DNA of 64,000 bases, taken from assembly GCF_030994125.1 (NCBI RefSeq), contig NZ_CP099917.1, forward strand, positions 1,736,001 to 1,800,000, in the 5' to 3' direction. A program made the position numbers and the translations under genes. The DNA is from Pseudoalteromonas xiamenensis. GTDB lineage: Bacteria; Pseudomonadota; Gammaproteobacteria; Enterobacterales; Alteromonadaceae. Of the stretch, positions 47,247-56,683 are shown piece by piece; the first letter of the stretch is position 1, and each line of letters opens with the position of its first letter. Below the pieces are notes generated by a model. The model did no database searches. It saw only the letters and a list, made by a program, of their open reading frames with translations, and had not been told where the DNA came from.

Positions 47247-48020
47247 TTAATGACCTAACGTCGCACCACCATCAACCAATAAACTGGTCATCGTGATGTG
47301 TCTGGCTTGTTCACTTAAAAGAAAAATAATGCTGTTGGCGATGTCCTCGGGCGAGGCTATCCGACCAAGTGGAATGCCCACCTTGAATTGCGCTAGGTCG
47401 CCTGAAATCGTGCGAGTCGCACCTTGTGCATCTCGCCATACTTGCTGCTGCATGAGCGTATCAGTCGAACCTGGGGCAACGAGATTGCAGCGAATGTTTG
47501 ATGAAGCCAATTCAAGCGCTAACGTTTTCACCATGGCGCAAAGCGCAGCCTTTGAGGCACAGTAAGCGCCCATGCCCATCCTAGGTGTAGAAGCGGCATT
47601 ACTGCTAACGGCCACCATCGCGCCCGCTCGCCGACCTTTCATGTGGTTGGCCACCGCTTGGCAAAGATAAAAGGGGCCATGACAATTAACGGCAAAGGTA
47701 TGTTGCCACTCGAGATCCTTCACCTCGGTTAACTCCCCCATATGTAAAACCCCGGCAACACTCGCTAAGTAATCAATGGCACCTAGTGTTCGTTCAATTT
47801 CATTCACCACGCGCAGCACATCCTGTTGCTTGACGACATCTAACTGAATTTGAAAATAATTCGCGGCAGTTTCCTGTAACACCGCCGAGGTAAACGCAAT
47901 ATCTGCCGCCACAACAATCGCACCTTTCGCTCGCAACAAATTCACCGTTGCAGCGCCAATGCCACGTGAGGCACCTGTCACCAACGCAACTCGACCTGTA
48001 AATTCCGTTTTCACAGACAT
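47247..48020 (-). CDS. entA: 2,3-dihydro-2,3-dihydroxybenzoate dehydrogenase
   Basis: 257 residues, short-chain dehydrogenase. NAD-binding TGASRGIGAA at about 15-24, VAVSSNAASTPR with the catalytic Ser, and YCASKAA with catalytic Tyr and Lys; C-terminal LVDGGATLGH. EntA-type features include the PRMGMGAYCASKAAL stretch. It oxidises 2,3-dihydro-DHB to 2,3-dihydroxybenzoate. Start overlaps the upstream stop by one base (TGATG). Confidence 0.9.
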   Translation of the reverse strand: MSVKTEFTGRVALVTGASRGIGAATVNLLRAKGAIVVAADIAFTSAVLQETAANYFQIQLDVVKQQDVLRVVNEIERTLGAIDYLASVAGVLHMGELTEVKDLEWQHTFAVNCHGPFYLCQAVANHMKGRRAGAMVAVSSNAASTPRMGMGAYCASKAALCAMVKTLALELASSNIRCNLVAPGSTDTLMQQQVWRDAQGATRTISGDLAQFKVGIPLGRIASPEDIANSIIFLLSEQARHITMTSLLVDGGATLGH

Positions 48021-48841
48021 CAGTACACCTCATCCATTATCACGTGGCGTTGCTCGTGGTAGGTTTCTTCGTCTTGACCTCGTCGCCAATACGGAATTGC
48101 ATAAAGCTGCTGTTTAGTTAATCCGAAATCCTCAATCAGCTGCTTCCGACATGCTAAAACGGCACTGTTTTCCCCAGCGATAAAGGCGCTGATTGAGGTT
48201 GTGTTCGGAGGAAGTGATACCGTTTGGATGGCACTCGCAAGCGGAGTTGGTTGTCCCTGCACTCGTTTAAGCCAATGAATGTGAACACCGCTTGGGGCTT
48301 TTATGAAGTGAATATCGCGGTCACTCTCGATTTCAATAAATACCGCCGCCAGTGCATTCTCTGGCAGATGTTCAAGCAATGCACTTATCGCAGGCACAGC
48401 CGTTAAATCGCCAGCCAGCACATGCCAATCCGCAGGCGCAAGTAAAGGATCTGGACCTCCAGGCCCTGCGACACCCAGTTCACTGCCTATTTCGGCGTTC
48501 ACAGCCCAACCCGAAGCGGGGCTTTTATCGCCGTGTACCACAAAATCAATGTCTAGTTCGTTTTGATTTGCACGAAAGGCGCGCACGGTATAGGCACGTG
48601 TAATTGGACGGTCGGCTGGCCAGCGAATCGCTCCTGATGCTTCTCTCGTGGGGAGTTCTAATTTGCCTGTAAGGCGATTGGCGAAAAACAACTTGATGTG
48701 CGCGCCATGATAGCCTTCTGGGAAGCCTCGTAATTCATCACCACTGACGGTAATGCGCAACAAGTTCGGGGTGATGTATCGCTTCGCGGTGCAGTACACA
48801 CGACGCGGCCCGGTGAGTGGAACTGGCTGTCTTACGTTCAT
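48020..48841 (-). CDS. Siderophore-interacting protein (ferric-siderophore reductase, ViuB/MxcB type)
   Basis: 273 residues. FAD-binding part with RAYTVRAF (RxYTxR motif) and VVHGDKSPASGWA; the rest follows the siderophore-interacting protein family (AGPGGPDPLLAPADWHVLAGDLTAVPAI), ending with IPYWRRGQDEETYHEQRH. Such flavoproteins release iron by reducing the imported ferric siderophore in the cytosol. Encoded directly between the NRPS (ATGA overlap) and entA. Confidence 0.9.
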   Translation of the reverse strand: MNVRQPVPLTGPRRVYCTAKRYITPNLLRITVSGDELRGFPEGYHGAHIKLFFANRLTGKLELPTREASGAIRWPADRPITRAYTVRAFRANQNELDIDFVVHGDKSPASGWAVNAEIGSELGVAGPGGPDPLLAPADWHVLAGDLTAVPAISALLEHLPENALAAVFIEIESDRDIHFIKAPSGVHIHWLKRVQGQPTPLASAIQTVSLPPNTTSISAFIAGENSAVLACRKQLIEDFGLTKQQLYAIPYWRRGQDEETYHEQRHVIMDEVY

Positions 48842-51800
48842 GCATACACCTCATTGCTTGTCGTCTTAATCATGCGTTGTAATCGCTGATAGGCATGTGG
48901 ATGTTGAGCCGCGTCCACAATGCCCTGTGCAAACGCAAACTGGAGATACGTTGGTAAATCGTCGCGGTAGAATGGCGCTAAGCTTAACTTGAACTCTGCT
49001 GCGGATTGTTTGAACTGAACGTTGTCCGTAAGCATCACTCGATTGCTTGCGCTTTTTTGTGCTTGTCCCGCGAAGAAGCTCGCAATGGCTAAGTCATTTT
49101 CATCACCTGATTGCTCCGCCTCACGCACCCAATCCGCTATCGACAACGAGTCAAATTCAAACCCAAACTCACGTAACCACTGATAGAGCTCCTCTAGATG
49201 CAGCGATGTCTCTGGGGTCACGTTAAAGACTTGCGAGGCGCGTCCAGCAAACGTTTGCGCCACAATAAATCGTGCGACCACATCGACTGGCGTCCACGGC
49301 TCGGCGACCGCCAAGTCAGGTAATCGCTTTAATTTCAGCCCCGTACGTAAAATTCGCCACACCAAATCATTGCCATTAATGAATCCGGTCTGTTTTGCGC
49401 CAATGACCCGAGCAAGACGATACACTTGTGCACTTACACCCGCCTCAACGGCTGACTCAACAAAACGTTCTGCGGCCCATTTGGACTGTTGGTAACCATC
49501 ATGTAAGCCGTCATGAAGGGCGACAAATTTCTCCGCCAAAGGCTCAGACGACACCGGTGCAACGGCGATGGTTGAAACATGATTGAATAGCACAGAAAAA
49601 CGTTTCGCAAACAGCAAAAGCTCTGCGGTCGACTCGGTGTTTGCGGTTTTTAAACTAGTGTAATCACGAAGTACTGACGTGTGCGCGGCATTATGGATCA
49701 CATGCGTGACACCATTACCCAGCGCGTCATAGTCCTGTGCCTTTAATCCAAAGCTTGGCGCACTTAGGTCCGCGAGTAAGATTTCTACTCGCGTAAAATC
49801 TGGTACGTCGAGATGTTGCTGCTGAAACGCTTTCGTTAGCCGTTCAAATGCGGCTTTCGTTGTCGTGGCTCGGACATGACAAATAACCTTCACGTTTGGT
49901 CTTGCGAGCAAAACACTCAACAACTGCGCCCCGACAAAGCCCGTTGCACCGGTTAGCAATACGGTTGGATGAGCTGATTTCACCGTATTTGCTCCGTTAA
50001 TATCCGCAAGTCGTCGGCGAAAGGCGGCAACGTCCTCAAGGAGAGGTTCATGCCATTGAGTGTGCAATGTTTGCTCTAGTGCTGTCTCATTATTGAGTGC
50101 GATACACAAATCGCTTAATTTGGGGTGAGCAAACAAAAAGGCGACATTGACCGATTTCTCCAACAAGTTGGATAGACGAGCGGCCACTTGAATACATTGC
50201 AACGACTGCCCACCGATGGAAAAGAAATTGTCGTCACGAGAAATCGACGGCACACCCAGAATGTCTCGCCACACATCTGCGATTAACGTCTCAAAGTCAC
50301 TGAGTTCTGTTGGTGTATTGGCCGTCTGTGACGCAGCCGCTAAACGTTTTCGGTCAATTTTATTGGCCGGTGTTTTTGGTAATGCTGTGTAATAGTTCAC
50401 TTGCACGGGTAACATGGGCGCAGGCAACTGTGCAGAAAACTGGGCACGGAACTCTTCCAATGACCACGGCGTCTCGCAAACTAAATGTGCAGCAAGGGCT
50501 TTAGGATGACCTTCACTATCATGTAAAAGCGTGATTGCGACATCCACTATCGCCGCGTTTTCTAACATGACGGCTTCGATTTCGCCCAGTTCAATGCGAT
50601 AACCACTGATTTTTAGCTGCGCATCTTCACGTCCTAAATAGTCTAATTGACCACCACCAAGCATGCGTACCATATCGCCGGTGCGATAGGCTCGCTTTCT
50701 CTGCCGCACAACAGGATCCCAAAACGACACAAACGCGGCCTCGGTCAGTTCTGCTTGGCCTAAATAGCCTGTAGCCAGTCCAGCGCCGGTCAGATAAAGC
50801 TCGCCACGCTCTCCTATTTTGGCAATGTGCTCCACATCGCGCATCACCACAGCGCCACGACCTGGTAGCGGCAAGCCTATCGAGTTGGTCGAATTGCTTT
50901 GGCTTAAGTCGATACTCGTGGCCACGACCGTCGTTTCTGTTGGGCCGTAGGTGTTCAACACTCGAATCGATGCTCCAACCTGCCTACGCCACGCTTCGAT
51001 ACGATGGCGATTGATTGCTTCACCACCAATAATAATGGTGTGTACTTGGCCTAATTGTGTGCGGTTTGATTCGCACATAAAACGACACAGTTCATGCCAG
51101 TACGCGGTCGGTAAATCCAACACGGTGATCTGCAAGCGTGCTATTTCGACAATAAACGCATCGAAGGAGTCGAGCATCGCGTCATTGCGAAGCACTAATT
51201 TAGCCCCTGTTGTGAGGGTCAAAAACACTTCTTCAATACAGGCATCGAAATGAAACGGTGCAAATTGCAACACAGTATCGTCAGCTTTAACTTGATAGGC
51301 ATCACGCGCCCCAACAATAAACCCCGCCAGTGCACCATGATTCACCTGCACACCTTTGGGCTGACCAGTAGAACCGGATGTGTAAATTAAATACGCTTCA
51401 TCACTCTCATCAAAAGGATGCAATACCTTCATCGTGTTTGGTGCCGCGAGCGTTGTCACATTGATACTCGGCAGCGATGCATCGAGTTTTGGCATAAATA
51501 ACGCGGTCTGTTCATCCACCAGCGCCAATGATGGCTTTGCATCTGAAACAATGCGCTTATTGCGTTCAATGGGGGCGTCCACATCAATGAACACAAAGCG
51601 TTGTTTGGCCGCGAGCACCGCTAGCATGGCAATCACGGTTTTTGGGCTTCTCGGCAGTAACAATAAAATCGTATTCCCGCTGGTTTGATGTTGAATTTGG
51701 AGGTGGCTTGCAAGCTGACTCACCTGCTCAGCCAATTGCGCATACGTCCAACTTGACCCATCGACCAAGGCAAGAGCGGTTGCTGTCGGCGTGGCATTTG

Positions 51801-53160
51801 TACGCGCAAAAAATTGTGAGACCACATCCAAGGTTTCAGAGTAAACCGATTCGGTTGGCGACGAAGTCATCGCCAAATTTGCTTCATCCAGTACCAAAGG
51901 CACATCAAGCGTTTTACTGAGCGATACCAGCAAATCGACCACCTTGGTTTGCAATGCTAAAAGCTCGCCATGGGTATAACCTGATTGTTGACCTTCCAGT
52001 TCAAAGCCCACTTTGCCATCAGCATGCTTAATAAAGATAAAGGCCAAATCATCTACCGGGCCTGCGCTTAAGGTATGACTTAAGATTGGTTCACCTTCAC
52101 ATTCAGCTTGACGTTCAAATGGTAAAATATTGACAACTGGTCCAAATAAACGGGAAGGAAGCGGCGCTACATTCGTTAAGCTGCCCAGTGTCTCATAACG
52201 AAATCGAAAATGTTTGCGTGCCTTTTTGAGTTCGATGCATACCTGCTGCAACAACATTGCGAAGCCGTCGCAGTCTTCAAACTGAACACTTACAGGCACA
52301 ATATTCATATGCATGCAGGGTGTATTAGCAGCCTTTGAACCAAAGCGGTTGGCGACAGGCAAACCTATGATTGTGCGTGCAACTCCCGTCTTTTCATGAA
52401 TTAGAAATGCCACCGCAGCCAACAGCAGTTCCGTCCAGTTTGCACCGACTTCCTGAGCTTGTTCATTTAAACGATTAATTAAATTTGAGCTCAGTGTGGT
52501 GGCAACTTTAATTTTTTCATCGCCGCTTGGCTCATCCCCAGCTCGTAGCGTTGCGGCACTCGGGAAGTTTCGCAACGTTTCAAGCCAATAGGCTTTATCT
52601 TGCACACAGGCACTACTCTGTTGATATTTGATATCTTCTTCGAGTATTGCCAGATACTGTGCTTCGTCCGACGTCACAGACTCACCTTCATAAGCTGCAA
52701 CCACTCGATTCGTCAGAAGCGAAAAGCTAAAGCCATCCAACGCAATGTGATGTGCTCCCAACGCCCAATAATAATGGTTGGTTGCAAGTTTAATGAGCAC
52801 GTGGCGATAAAGGTGCCCTTCGCTCAAGCTGTAAGGTTGCGCATACCAGTTGGTTAAAAATCGCTTTGCGGAATCAAGTGGCTCAACCTCATTCGCAAAA
52901 TCGAGGTATTCGCCAAGCACGTTTACGCGCTGCGCCTCGCACAACGGGTTTTGCGACAACACGCCAGACATTTCCACAAACTGTACATTCAACGCGGTAC
53001 AACGGTGCAACACATTGGATGCCGCCACGAGCCACTTTTGCGAGTTCAGGGCAGCATTCAACTCAATAAATTCAGCTGTGTTATAGCGAGTGCTTTCAGG
53101 CGACTTTATCTGCCCAAGCCAAATGCCTTGTTGTGCTTGAGTAATAGGCCATGTTTTCAT
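48838..53160 (-). CDS. mxcG: NRPS with C-A-T-thioester reductase domains (MxcG-like)
   Basis: 1440 residues, one module. Condensation domain (about 5-430) with HHIALDG at 137-143. Adenylation domain (about 445-945) with YTSGSTGQPKG (593-603), NTYGPTE (736-742) and the A10 lysine K934. Predicted specificity code, by alignment to GrsA: D639 A640 E643 D682 I710 G712 T737 V745 V746 K934; two acidic pocket residues suit a basic substrate, and lysine is expected. Carrier domain with phosphopantetheine serine S986 in GGQSL. C-terminal reductase (about 1063-1440) with NADPH motif TGATGFVGAQL and YQQSK. It should join two DHB units to lysine and release the product reductively. Confidence 0.92.
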   Translation of the reverse strand: MKTWPITQAQQGIWLGQIKSPESTRYNTAEFIELNAALNSQKWLVAASNVLHRCTALNVQFVEMSGVLSQNPLCEAQRVNVLGEYLDFANEVEPLDSAKRFLTNWYAQPYSLSEGHLYRHVLIKLATNHYYWALGAHHIALDGFSFSLLTNRVVAAYEGESVTSDEAQYLAILEEDIKYQQSSACVQDKAYWLETLRNFPSAATLRAGDEPSGDEKIKVATTLSSNLINRLNEQAQEVGANWTELLLAAVAFLIHEKTGVARTIIGLPVANRFGSKAANTPCMHMNIVPVSVQFEDCDGFAMLLQQVCIELKKARKHFRFRYETLGSLTNVAPLPSRLFGPVVNILPFERQAECEGEPILSHTLSAGPVDDLAFIFIKHADGKVGFELEGQQSGYTHGELLALQTKVVDLLVSLSKTLDVPLVLDEANLAMTSSPTESVYSETLDVVSQFFARTNATPTATALALVDGSSWTYAQLAEQVSQLASHLQIQHQTSGNTILLLLPRSPKTVIAMLAVLAAKQRFVFIDVDAPIERNKRIVSDAKPSLALVDEQTALFMPKLDASLPSINVTTLAAPNTMKVLHPFDESDEAYLIYTSGSTGQPKGVQVNHGALAGFIVGARDAYQVKADDTVLQFAPFHFDACIEEVFLTLTTGAKLVLRNDAMLDSFDAFIVEIARLQITVLDLPTAYWHELCRFMCESNRTQLGQVHTIIIGGEAINRHRIEAWRRQVGASIRVLNTYGPTETTVVATSIDLSQSNSTNSIGLPLPGRGAVVMRDVEHIAKIGERGELYLTGAGLATGYLGQAELTEAAFVSFWDPVVRQRKRAYRTGDMVRMLGGGQLDYLGREDAQLKISGYRIELGEIEAVMLENAAIVDVAITLLHDSEGHPKALAAHLVCETPWSLEEFRAQFSAQLPAPMLPVQVNYYTALPKTPANKIDRKRLAAASQTANTPTELSDFETLIADVWRDILGVPSISRDDNFFSIGGQSLQCIQVAARLSNLLEKSVNVAFLFAHPKLSDLCIALNNETALEQTLHTQWHEPLLEDVAAFRRRLADINGANTVKSAHPTVLLTGATGFVGAQLLSVLLARPNVKVICHVRATTTKAAFERLTKAFQQQHLDVPDFTRVEILLADLSAPSFGLKAQDYDALGNGVTHVIHNAAHTSVLRDYTSLKTANTESTAELLLFAKRFSVLFNHVSTIAVAPVSSEPLAEKFVALHDGLHDGYQQSKWAAERFVESAVEAGVSAQVYRLARVIGAKQTGFINGNDLVWRILRTGLKLKRLPDLAVAEPWTPVDVVARFIVAQTFAGRASQVFNVTPETSLHLEELYQWLREFGFEFDSLSIADWVREAEQSGDENDLAIASFFAGQAQKSASNRVMLTDNVQFKQSAAEFKLSLAPFYRDDLPTYLQFAFAQGIVDAAQHPHAYQRLQRMIKTTSNEVYA

Positions 53161-54041
53161 GCCGCGGCAGCCTCATTGCGCTCTTTTTGTTTCAGCACGT
53201 CATGCCACTCAAGCACAGTAGTACATTCCGAAAGCTCCGCTAAACTAATGTCTATTCCTTGTGCCCGCCATGCATCAATGAGTACCATCACCCGTATTGA
53301 ATCGAGGCCTAAGTAAATCAAGTTTTCGTCTGGTAAAACCTCTGCAACATCAATAGACAATACCGATGCGATTGCTTGTTGGATGGATTTGACTGAAACC
53401 CTCTGCGACGAGTTGCTTGGCTGCAGCGCTTCGATAACTTCATCCAGTAGCTGCACTTGTCCACATCGTGTTGCAATATACTGCATGGCTTGGTTATGTT
53501 CAGATTGGCTAAAATCCGCCACCGCATCCGCCACCACAAATGCTTTTACGTCATACATAAACGCATCCAGAGCCGTCGACAAAATACCAATGTGTGCATA
53601 AATGCCGCAGATGAGTAACTGATCGCGACCTTGTACCTGCATATCCTCGAGTAATGTGCTGCGTTTAAACGCACTGTAACGCCATTTGGTGTAAACCTTG
53701 TCGTCCGATTTAGGTGCAAGCGCAGGTAAGATAGCCGTGTCTTTCGCGGTCAGTCCGGTTCCCCAAAAGTCCGTCAATAACGCGCGGTCACTCGGCTCTT
53801 GATTCGCGGGCTGCGCGGTATACACGACGGGAATACCCGCTGTCTTCGCAGCGCGGATCAGTGCATCAATACGCTCTATCAAAGGCTTCATTGGTGCGGT
53901 GTCCACGTCATAAAAATTGACGAAATAAGATTGCATGTCATGAACAAGCAACACCGCTTTGTCTGGATTAAGTTGCCACTGCGTACGATTGTCCGGTCGA
54001 GTGCTTGGCAATGGGTAAGATGCAATACGTGGAATAGCCAT
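53157..54041 (-). CDS. entB: Isochorismatase with aryl carrier domain
   Basis: 294 residues. N-terminal isochorismatase (about 1-205) with catalytic Asp in LVHDMQSYF (D35), K119 in KWRYSAF, and the ICGIYAHIGILSTALDAFM loop. C-terminal aryl carrier protein (about 215-290) with phosphopantetheine serine S248 in LGLDSIR. It makes 2,3-dihydro-DHB and then carries activated DHB to the NRPS. Overlaps the NRPS gene (ATGA) and follows entE by 19 nt; a good AAGGGA precedes the start. Confidence 0.95.
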   Translation of the reverse strand: MAIPRIASYPLPSTRPDNRTQWQLNPDKAVLLVHDMQSYFVNFYDVDTAPMKPLIERIDALIRAAKTAGIPVVYTAQPANQEPSDRALLTDFWGTGLTAKDTAILPALAPKSDDKVYTKWRYSAFKRSTLLEDMQVQGRDQLLICGIYAHIGILSTALDAFMYDVKAFVVADAVADFSQSEHNQAMQYIATRCGQVQLLDEVIEALQPSNSSQRVSVKSIQQAIASVLSIDVAEVLPDENLIYLGLDSIRVMVLIDAWRAQGIDISLAELSECTTVLEWHDVLKQKERNEAAAA

Positions 54042-54060
54042 AAAGATTCCCTTTTAAAAA

Positions 54061-55713
54061 TTATGCTGTTGGTAAACTGTTCAGTAGACGCTTGATGTGT
54101 TCGCGCAACGCTTTTTTATCGACTTTTCCTACCTTGGTTTTCGGTAAAACATCGACAAATTCAATACGATCAGGGATTTTGTAGTTGGCAAGCCCGACAC
54201 CTCGAATATAGCGAGCTAAACTGGCGCGACTAACGGGTTCAGCATCCTGTTCTCGTTTAACAATGAACGCGCAGATACGTTCGCCGAGCAGTGTGTCGGG
54301 CATCGCGACCACCGCGCAATCATGCACAGCGGGGTGCGCAAGGAAGTGATTTTCAAGCTCTTCTGCCGCTATTTTCTCTCCGCCTTTGTTTATCTGATCT
54401 TTATCGCGTCCTTCCACTATCAGATAGCCTGATGCAGTTTGTTTCACCAAATCACCACTGCGATAAAATCCATCTGGCGTAAAAGCAAGTAAGTTATGAA
54501 CGGGAGCATTGAGGTAACCACGGAACGTGTACGGTCCTTTTGTCGTCAAAAGGCCCGTTTCGCCTACCGCTACAGGTTGGTTGTGTTCATCCACAATCTG
54601 AACTCGGTCAGCGTCACTCATTGGTCGGCCTTGCGTGTGATGGCGCGTCCACGCGTCATCATCTAAACGCGTGTAATTCACCAGTCCTTCCGCCATCCCA
54701 AACACTTGCTGCAGTAGCACGCCCAGTTCCTCTTCCAGCCTTGCAGCAACAGCGGCACTGAGTTTTGCTCCACCCACTTGAATAACGTCAAGCGAACTTA
54801 AATCCGCATGGCAACGCTCTTTGGAATCAAGCCACAAAGTTGCAGCGGGTGGCACCAACGCGGTCCACGTTACGCGGTGTCGTTCTATCAAGGGAAAACA
54901 GCTACTTGGGGAAGGATCTGGTGCGCACACCACCGTTCCCCCTGCGTAAAATACCCCCAATGCGCCAGGCGAGCTGAGCGGGAAATTGTGAGCAGCCGGC
55001 AGCGCACACAAGTAGCGCGTGCTTGGACTCCATTGGCAAACGTCTACACTTTGACGAACGCTGTAGAAGTAATCATTGTGCGTACGCGGAATGAGTTTAG
55101 GTGTACCAGTACTGCCTCCGGAAAGTTGGAAGAACGCCACATGATCCGCGTTGTGCTTTCGAAATGGCAACGCCGCATGATGATTTATGCACGCCGAGGC
55201 ATGCAGTTTCTCAACTAAATTACGCGCCCAATTGCTAGGTCCGTTGAGCAAGACATGCTGCAAGTTATTTGCCTTCGCCTGCAATGTTTGGGTAAAGTCG
55301 TTTGTGCCAAAAAGTGGGTGTTTTGCATCGGCAATTACAAGTGTTGGATTCAGCGCTTCTGCGTATTGCAATAACTCTACTTGGTTATGATTCATCAATG
55401 CATTAACCGCAAGCACCGCCAGTTTCTGCAATGCGAAAAACACCACGTAAAATTCATAGCAGTTTGGTAATTGAACAATTGCAGTATCGCCCGCTCGCAC
55501 ACCTTGGGCATGGAGATAGCCTGCAAGTTGGGTGGATGCTTTATCCAAACATGCGTAGGTTTTTTCGCGCGTGCCATCGATGATGGCAACGCCATTGGCA
55601 TTGTCTCGAACTTGACGTTCCAAAATCAGACTAAGCTCTTCATCGGTCCAATACCCAGCTTGACGATACTGTGCACGTTCCTCCATCGGCCAATTGATAC
55701 AACTTTTTAACAT
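54061..55713 (-). CDS. entE: 2,3-dihydroxybenzoate-AMP ligase
   Basis: About 550 residues. Aryl-acid adenylation enzyme: FFQLSGGSTGTPKLIPRTHNDY (P-loop region), LPAAHNFPLSSPG with Asn in the position that is Asp in amino-acid-activating domains, QVFGMAEGLVNYTR, YRSGDLV, and C-terminal KTKVGKVDKKAL with the catalytic Lys. This is the EntE/DhbE/MxcE signature. The start MLKSCINWPMEERAQYRQ at 55713 is preferred: GGTGGG lies 4 nt upstream and the length matches the family; the frame to 55818 adds 35 unrelated residues. First gene of the siderophore operon. Confidence 0.93.
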   Translation of the reverse strand: MLKSCINWPMEERAQYRQAGYWTDEELSLILERQVRDNANGVAIIDGTREKTYACLDKASTQLAGYLHAQGVRAGDTAIVQLPNCYEFYVVFFALQKLAVLAVNALMNHNQVELLQYAEALNPTLVIADAKHPLFGTNDFTQTLQAKANNLQHVLLNGPSNWARNLVEKLHASACINHHAALPFRKHNADHVAFFQLSGGSTGTPKLIPRTHNDYFYSVRQSVDVCQWSPSTRYLCALPAAHNFPLSSPGALGVFYAGGTVVCAPDPSPSSCFPLIERHRVTWTALVPPAATLWLDSKERCHADLSSLDVIQVGGAKLSAAVAARLEEELGVLLQQVFGMAEGLVNYTRLDDDAWTRHHTQGRPMSDADRVQIVDEHNQPVAVGETGLLTTKGPYTFRGYLNAPVHNLLAFTPDGFYRSGDLVKQTASGYLIVEGRDKDQINKGGEKIAAEELENHFLAHPAVHDCAVVAMPDTLLGERICAFIVKREQDAEPVSRASLARYIRGVGLANYKIPDRIEFVDVLPKTKVGKVDKKALREHIKRLLNSLPTA

Positions 55714-55866
55714 AAAACCCACCCAGTCTAATTTTGTATTTGCGTATTCCTCGAAACCCAATTGTGATGAAACAATTCGATCAATGTGAAAAAGCTTCGA
55801 GAACAAAAATTTAAGCAAATGAAATTTATAGTTAAAACCATAAATCTCTTTGCATCCAACGCCATC

Positions 55867-55893
55867 ATGACGAGTGATTTTTAGAAAAATTTA
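55867..55893 (-). promoter_or_regulatory. Candidate ECF sigma promoter of the entE operon
   Basis: Minus strand TAAAT (55893-55889), 16-nt spacer, CGTCAT (55872-55867). Identical elements and spacing occur before entC and the AraC gene. Matches the iron-starvation promoter pattern TAAAT-N16/17-CGT. Confidence 0.6.
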
Positions 55894-55994
55894 ATAAAAA
55901 TACGAATTATTTTTATCTCTGAGCAAAAACCAAACTAAGCGCCTAAATAAGATACAAACGTTATAAATAGGTAAATTTTTAATTTTAAGAAGCC

Positions 55995-56024
55995 TTGACA
56001 TTATGCCTGTATCGATCTTAGGAT
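55995..56024 (+). promoter_or_regulatory. Sigma-70 promoter of the ECF sigma gene
   Basis: Perfect -35 TTGACA (55995-56000), 18-nt spacer, -10 TAGGAT (56019-56024; 4 of 6). The start point would fall inside or next to the Fur box that follows. Confidence 0.6.
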
Positions 56025-56043
56025 CTAAATGATAATTATTTTC
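56025..56043 (+). promoter_or_regulatory. Fur box upstream of the ECF sigma gene
   Basis: CTAAATGATAATTATTTTC matches 14 of 19 positions of the Fur consensus, including an unbroken AATGATAAT core, and overlaps the expected start point. Iron-loaded Fur bound here would block the sigma gene. Confidence 0.75.
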
Positions 56044-56066
56044 ATTATTGATTGCAGAGGGATAAA

Positions 56067-56600
56067 ATGAGTGAGGTCGTGAGCTCAAACTACGTAGCAA
56101 AAAAGGACAATTGGGCTTGGCTCATACAAACGCAAAGAGAGAAAATGATTGCGTATCTAACGTCCATTTTGCACTGCCACTATCTCGCAGAAGATGCGTT
56201 GCAAGAAACGTTTATCCGCCTAGCAAACTTGTCCTCCGAGCAGCTTAAGGAAGTTGAAAATCCATCGGCCTATTGCTATCAAACTGCACGTAACATCGCC
56301 ATTGATATGCTGCGTAAACGCACACGAGAAAGCTGGGTAGATCTCGACAACACCTCGCCATGCCAATGCATAGATAGTCAGCCCAGTGCTGAAGATTCGC
56401 TGATAGAACAAAACCTCAATCGACGGATCATGCAAGCAGTAACAACATTATCAAGGCGGCATCAAACGATATTAAGCTTGTATAAATGGGGGGATTACAA
56501 GCAAAAGGACATTGCTCAGATTTGCGCAATTTCACCGACGTTAGTGAATTTTATACTGCAAGAAGTGGTATCTACCTGCAAAAATGCATTGATACACTAA
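56067..56600 (+). CDS. ECF RNA polymerase sigma factor (FecI/PvdS-like)
   Basis: 177 residues from ATG 56067, preceded by AGAGGG; a TTG at 56052 in the same frame is rejected. Region 2 has LAEDALQETFIRLANL and YQTARNIAIDMLRKR; region 4 has LSRRHQTILSLYKWGDYKQKDIA followed by the recognition helix. No FecR-type anti-sigma gene is adjacent and the nearby TonB receptor lacks a signalling domain, so control is probably transcriptional through Fur, in the manner of iron-starvation sigma factors. Likely target: the TAAAT-N16-CGTCAT promoters of this locus. Confidence 0.85.
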   Translation: MSEVVSSNYVAKKDNWAWLIQTQREKMIAYLTSILHCHYLAEDALQETFIRLANLSSEQLKEVENPSAYCYQTARNIAIDMLRKRTRESWVDLDNTSPCQCIDSQPSAEDSLIEQNLNRRIMQAVTTLSRRHQTILSLYKWGDYKQKDIAQICAISPTLVNFILQEVVSTCKNALIH

Positions 56601-56632
56601 TGACTGCTCACGTTGTTAAGCGCAAACCAAAC

Positions 56633-56671
56633 AAAGCGAATATCTCCCATACAATCAAGGATATTCGCTTT
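56633..56671. terminator. Bidirectional hairpin between sigma gene and M14 gene
   Basis: AAAGCGAATATC / GATATTCGCTTT perfect 12-bp stem, 15-nt loop, between two convergent stop codons. Confidence 0.75.
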
Positions 56672-56683
56672 GTCCGTTAGCCG

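Larger units (their letters stand above)
55714..56066. promoter_or_regulatory. Divergent regulatory region between entE operon and ECF sigma gene
   Basis: About 350 bp, AT-rich, no gene. It contains the ECF-type promoter for the entE operon on the minus strand and a sigma-70 promoter with overlapping Fur box for the sigma gene on the plus strand (given separately). The leader of the entE operon is about 155 nt. Confidence 0.6.

Noticed and set aside
50951..51253. Plus-strand ORFs inside the NRPS gene
   Set aside because: Shadows of the long minus-strand coding frame; no motifs or start signals.
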